A stretch of DNA of 7,641 nucleotides from Gammaproteobacteria bacterium. GTDB lineage: Bacteria; Pseudomonadota; Gammaproteobacteria; UBA6429; Thiohalophilaceae. A model generated the notes under the pieces. The model ran no database searches and was not told the origin of the DNA. It saw only the letters and a list, made by a program, of their open reading frames with translations. The stretch is from assembly GCA_024639445.1 (NCBI GenBank), contig JAHEIJ010000097.1, positions 1 through 7,641 of the forward strand, given 5' to 3'. The position numbers and the translations under genes are program-made. Each line of letters starts with the position of its first letter. Position 1 is the first letter of the stretch. Below are positions 6,149-7,641 of this stretch, one piece after another.

Positions 6149-6946
6149 TCATATGAAAAAGTATAGCAGCACCCCTCCAAGCAACAGGCGGTACAGCACA
6201 AATGGGAGCATACCAATTCGCTCCAGCAATTTCAGAAACAGATGAATACACAGGTAGGCGGTCAGGGCGGACAGGGCCACACCGATAATCATGGCTGACC
6301 AGTCAACCGTCGTCGTCGCCTTAACCAGTTGCATACCCTTATAGGCTCCTGCCATCAGGATGGTGGGTATGGAAAGCAAAAAAGAAAATCGCGCCGCCGC
6401 CTCACGCGTCAACCCCATAAACAAACCGGCGGTCATGGTGATTCCTGAGCGTGACGTGCCGGGGATCAATGCCATGGCCTGTGCCGTACCAATGACAACC
6501 ACATCTCGCCAGGTCAGGTGATGTTCATCACGTTGTCTCTGCCCCAGCAGATCAGCAGCCCAGAGTAACAGTCCAAATCCGATAGTCGCCCAGGCAATCA
6601 CCAGAGGATCGCGCAAAACGGTATCGACCAGATCGTGCAGCAGCAAACCGGCTACTACCACAGGGACAGTACCCCAGATCACGGCCCATGCGAGACGGCT
6701 CTCCCCCACCTGTTGTCGTTGCCGACAGGAGTCGAACCAATCACGTGTCATATAAAAGATTTCATGCCGAAAGTACCACACCACCGCACTCAAAGTGCCA
6801 ACGTGTACAGCCACATCAAACGCCAGGCCCTGATCGGGCCAGTCACTCAACACCGGCACCATGATCAGATGCGCTGAGCTGGAGATGGGTAAAAATTCCG
6901 TCAGGCCCTGCACCAGGGCGAGCACAATAATATGAATCAAGCTCAT
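6149..6946 (-). CDS. uppP: Undecaprenyl-diphosphatase UppP (BacA family)
   Basis: UppP removes one phosphate from undecaprenyl diphosphate at the inner membrane, returning the lipid carrier for peptidoglycan and other envelope polymers; extra copies give bacitracin resistance. The 265-residue multi-span protein carries both family signatures: QGLTEFLPISSSAH (13-26), the (E/Q)xxxE motif with Q13 and E17 plus S24 and H26, and PGTSRSG (162-168) with catalytic R166. The first acidic position is Q rather than the E17 of E. coli; the family consensus allows this. The C-terminal helices end LLLGGVLLYFFI. The ATG at 6946 fits the family N-terminus but is preceded by AAATTTCCCC, with no Shine-Dalgarno sequence. 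It is the first gene after a 129-base gap holding a likely promoter, and leads the uppP-STAS-cmoA-cmoB group. Confidence 0.96.
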   Translation of the reverse strand: MSLIHIIVLALVQGLTEFLPISSSAHLIMVPVLSDWPDQGLAFDVAVHVGTLSAVVWYFRHEIFYMTRDWFDSCRQRQQVGESRLAWAVIWGTVPVVVAGLLLHDLVDTVLRDPLVIAWATIGFGLLLWAADLLGQRQRDEHHLTWRDVVVIGTAQAMALIPGTSRSGITMTAGLFMGLTREAAARFSFLLSIPTILMAGAYKGMQLVKATTTVDWSAMIIGVALSALTAYLCIHLFLKLLERIGMLPFVLYRLLLGGVLLYFFI

Positions 6947-6963
6947 GGGGGAAATTTATTATG

Positions 6964-6986
6964 TACTTAAACTACAAGTGTAAGTA
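6964..6986. repeat. Inverted repeat between the uppP -10 box and start
   Basis: TACTTA (6964-6969) and TAAGTA (6981-6986) form a perfect 6-bp inverted repeat with an 11-base spacer. Half-site centres are 17 bases apart. It touches the predicted -10 box, so a bound protein could block transcription; alternatively it forms a weak leader hairpin. Operator function is inference. Confidence 0.3.
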
Positions 6987-7014
6987 TTACGAAGCTTAGC
7001 GCATCTAAAGTCAA
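6986..7014 (-). promoter_or_regulatory. Sigma-70-type promoter for uppP group
   Basis: On the minus strand TTGACT (7014-7009, 5 of 6 to consensus) is followed after 17 bases by CGTAAT (6991-6986, 4 of 6). Transcription would start near 6979, leaving a leader of about 33 bases before the uppP ATG. Confidence 0.5.
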
Positions 7015-7031
7015 TATGTTTCTGGTCAGCA

Positions 7032-7052
7032 TAAAATTCAGAAAAAATTTTA
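7032..7052. repeat. AT-only 7-bp inverted repeat upstream of the uppP promoter
   Basis: TAAAATT (7032-7038) and AATTTTA (7046-7052) are perfect inverted copies around CAGAAAA. The element lies 18-38 bases upstream of the -35 box. It could act as an UP element or be a weak, G/C-free end hairpin for the COG1565 gene, whose stop codon is 23 bases away. Confidence 0.3.
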
Positions 7053-7075
7053 CCATAACAAGTGCGCAAACTCTC

Positions 7076-7641
7076 TCACAAGCTGTTACGCAAATCACGC
7101 AACATAAATCCTGGCAGGTCGATACGGATATTTTTCGTTAGCGCCATGACCTTAAACAGTTCGCCCATCTCCTGTGGCAAAGTCAGGCGTTTAACCTGGT
7201 TGGCTAACTCCAGTTGCTGAGCCGCATCTCCCTCAATCTTCGCCACCAATTCTGTCAAGCCACTCCCCAATAGAAAATGTGCCTGGGTGGTATACCCTGC
7301 AACATTCATGTCTGCTGCAAGTGCGCTGTTCGCCATGGCAGTGAAATCAATATGTGCGGTAATATCCTGCAGTCCAACCAGGATCAACGGATCATCATGG
7401 GCACGATGTCGGTAATGGCACATCAAGGTACCTTGCGTCCGTTGGGGGTGATAAAACTCGTGTTGCGCATAACCGTAATCGATAAACAACATCATGCCCT
7501 GCTGCATGCTAGTACCCAGGGTATTGATCCAGTCTTCGGCAGCCAGGTTGATCTCCGTAATATAACCATCCGGTAAATCACCCAGGCGTTTTATTACTTC
7601 ATCAAAACGTGACTGCAAGCGCGGATCGCTTAATGGTCCCA
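7076..7641 (-). CDS. SAM-dependent methyltransferase, COG1565 (MidA/NDUFAF7-like), C-terminal part
   Basis: The frame is open from the window edge to the TGA at 7078-7076, giving about 188 residues, roughly the last half of a family usually near 390. Landmarks of the DUF185/Methyltransf_28 family are clear: LPDGYITEIN, MMLFIDYGYAQHEFYHPQR followed by GTLMCHYRH, then GLQDITAHIDF, TTQAHFLLGSGL and MGELFKVMALTK. The SAM-binding start of the domain lies outside the window. The TTG at 7618 is not the real start, because homologous sequence continues upstream (SDPRLQSRFDE). The mitochondrial relative NDUFAF7 methylates an arginine of the complex I subunit NDUFS2; the bacterial target is not certain. 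It reads the same way as uppP but is separated by 129 bases with a promoter, so it is probably a separate transcript. Confidence 0.9.
   Translation of the reverse strand, partial: GPLSDPRLQSRFDEVIKRLGDLPDGYITEINLAAEDWINTLGTSMQQGMMLFIDYGYAQHEFYHPQRTQGTLMCHYRHRAHDDPLILVGLQDITAHIDFTAMANSALAADMNVAGYTTQAHFLLGSGLTELVAKIEGDAAQQLELANQVKRLTLPQEMGELFKVMALTKNIRIDLPGFMLRDLRNSL

Noticed and set aside
7616..7618. TTG as start of a complete 180-residue protein at the right edge
   Set aside because: The frame stays open to the window edge and upstream residues continue the COG1565 family pattern, so the gene is truncated by the window.

Overview
The window looks like chromosomal DNA of an environmental, non-enteric gammaproteobacterium. 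The case rests on a full cmoA-cmoB pair whose Cx-SAM-binding residues sit at or near Escherichia coli numbering, a BacA-type uppP, a COG1565 (MidA/NDUFAF7-like) methyltransferase, and the end of a large outer-membrane beta-barrel protein. Base composition is mixed: by eye the line at 481-540 has 38 G/C of 60 and the line at 4501-4560 has 34 of 60, but the line at 1921-1980 has only 19 of 60. No rRNA, tRNA, insertion sequence, phage gene or CRISPR array was seen.

Layout. Five genes lie on the plus strand: the C-terminal 377 codons of an outer-membrane barrel protein (1-1134), a membrane-anchored TerB-like protein (1216-1752), an AT-rich gene-free stretch (1753-2090) with an extended -10 promoter and several small inverted repeats, a small SpoIIAA/STAS-like protein (2091-2504), a four-helix membrane protein of unknown role (2625-3035), and an exported metallo-beta-lactamase-fold protein (3067-4005). 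Four complete genes and one partial gene then lie on the minus strand. In transcription order they are a COG1565 methyltransferase (end only, 7641-7076), uppP (6946-6149), a second SpoIIAA/STAS-like protein (6133-5753), cmoA (5721-4984) and cmoB (4984-4013). The two blocks converge at 4005/4013 with 7 bases between them.

How the genes work together. CmoA makes carboxy-S-adenosylmethionine and CmoB uses it to put the carboxymethyl group on 5-hydroxyuridine at tRNA position 34; their reading frames overlap at TAATG, which suggests translational coupling. UppP recycles undecaprenyl diphosphate for cell-wall synthesis. A small STAS-like gene sits between uppP and cmoA with gaps of 15 and 31 bases, so all four are probably one transcript, driven by a TTGACT-17-CGTAAT promoter upstream of uppP. 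The plus-strand membrane protein and exported MBL-fold protein are 31 bases apart and probably form a second small operon.

Most unusual points: two similar but diverged STAS-like proteins in one 7.6 kb window; an exported MBL-fold protein that lacks the two histidines of the HxH metal motif; and the AT-rich plus-strand patch from 1753 to about 2624. I did not find convincing evidence of a wholly new multi-gene system.
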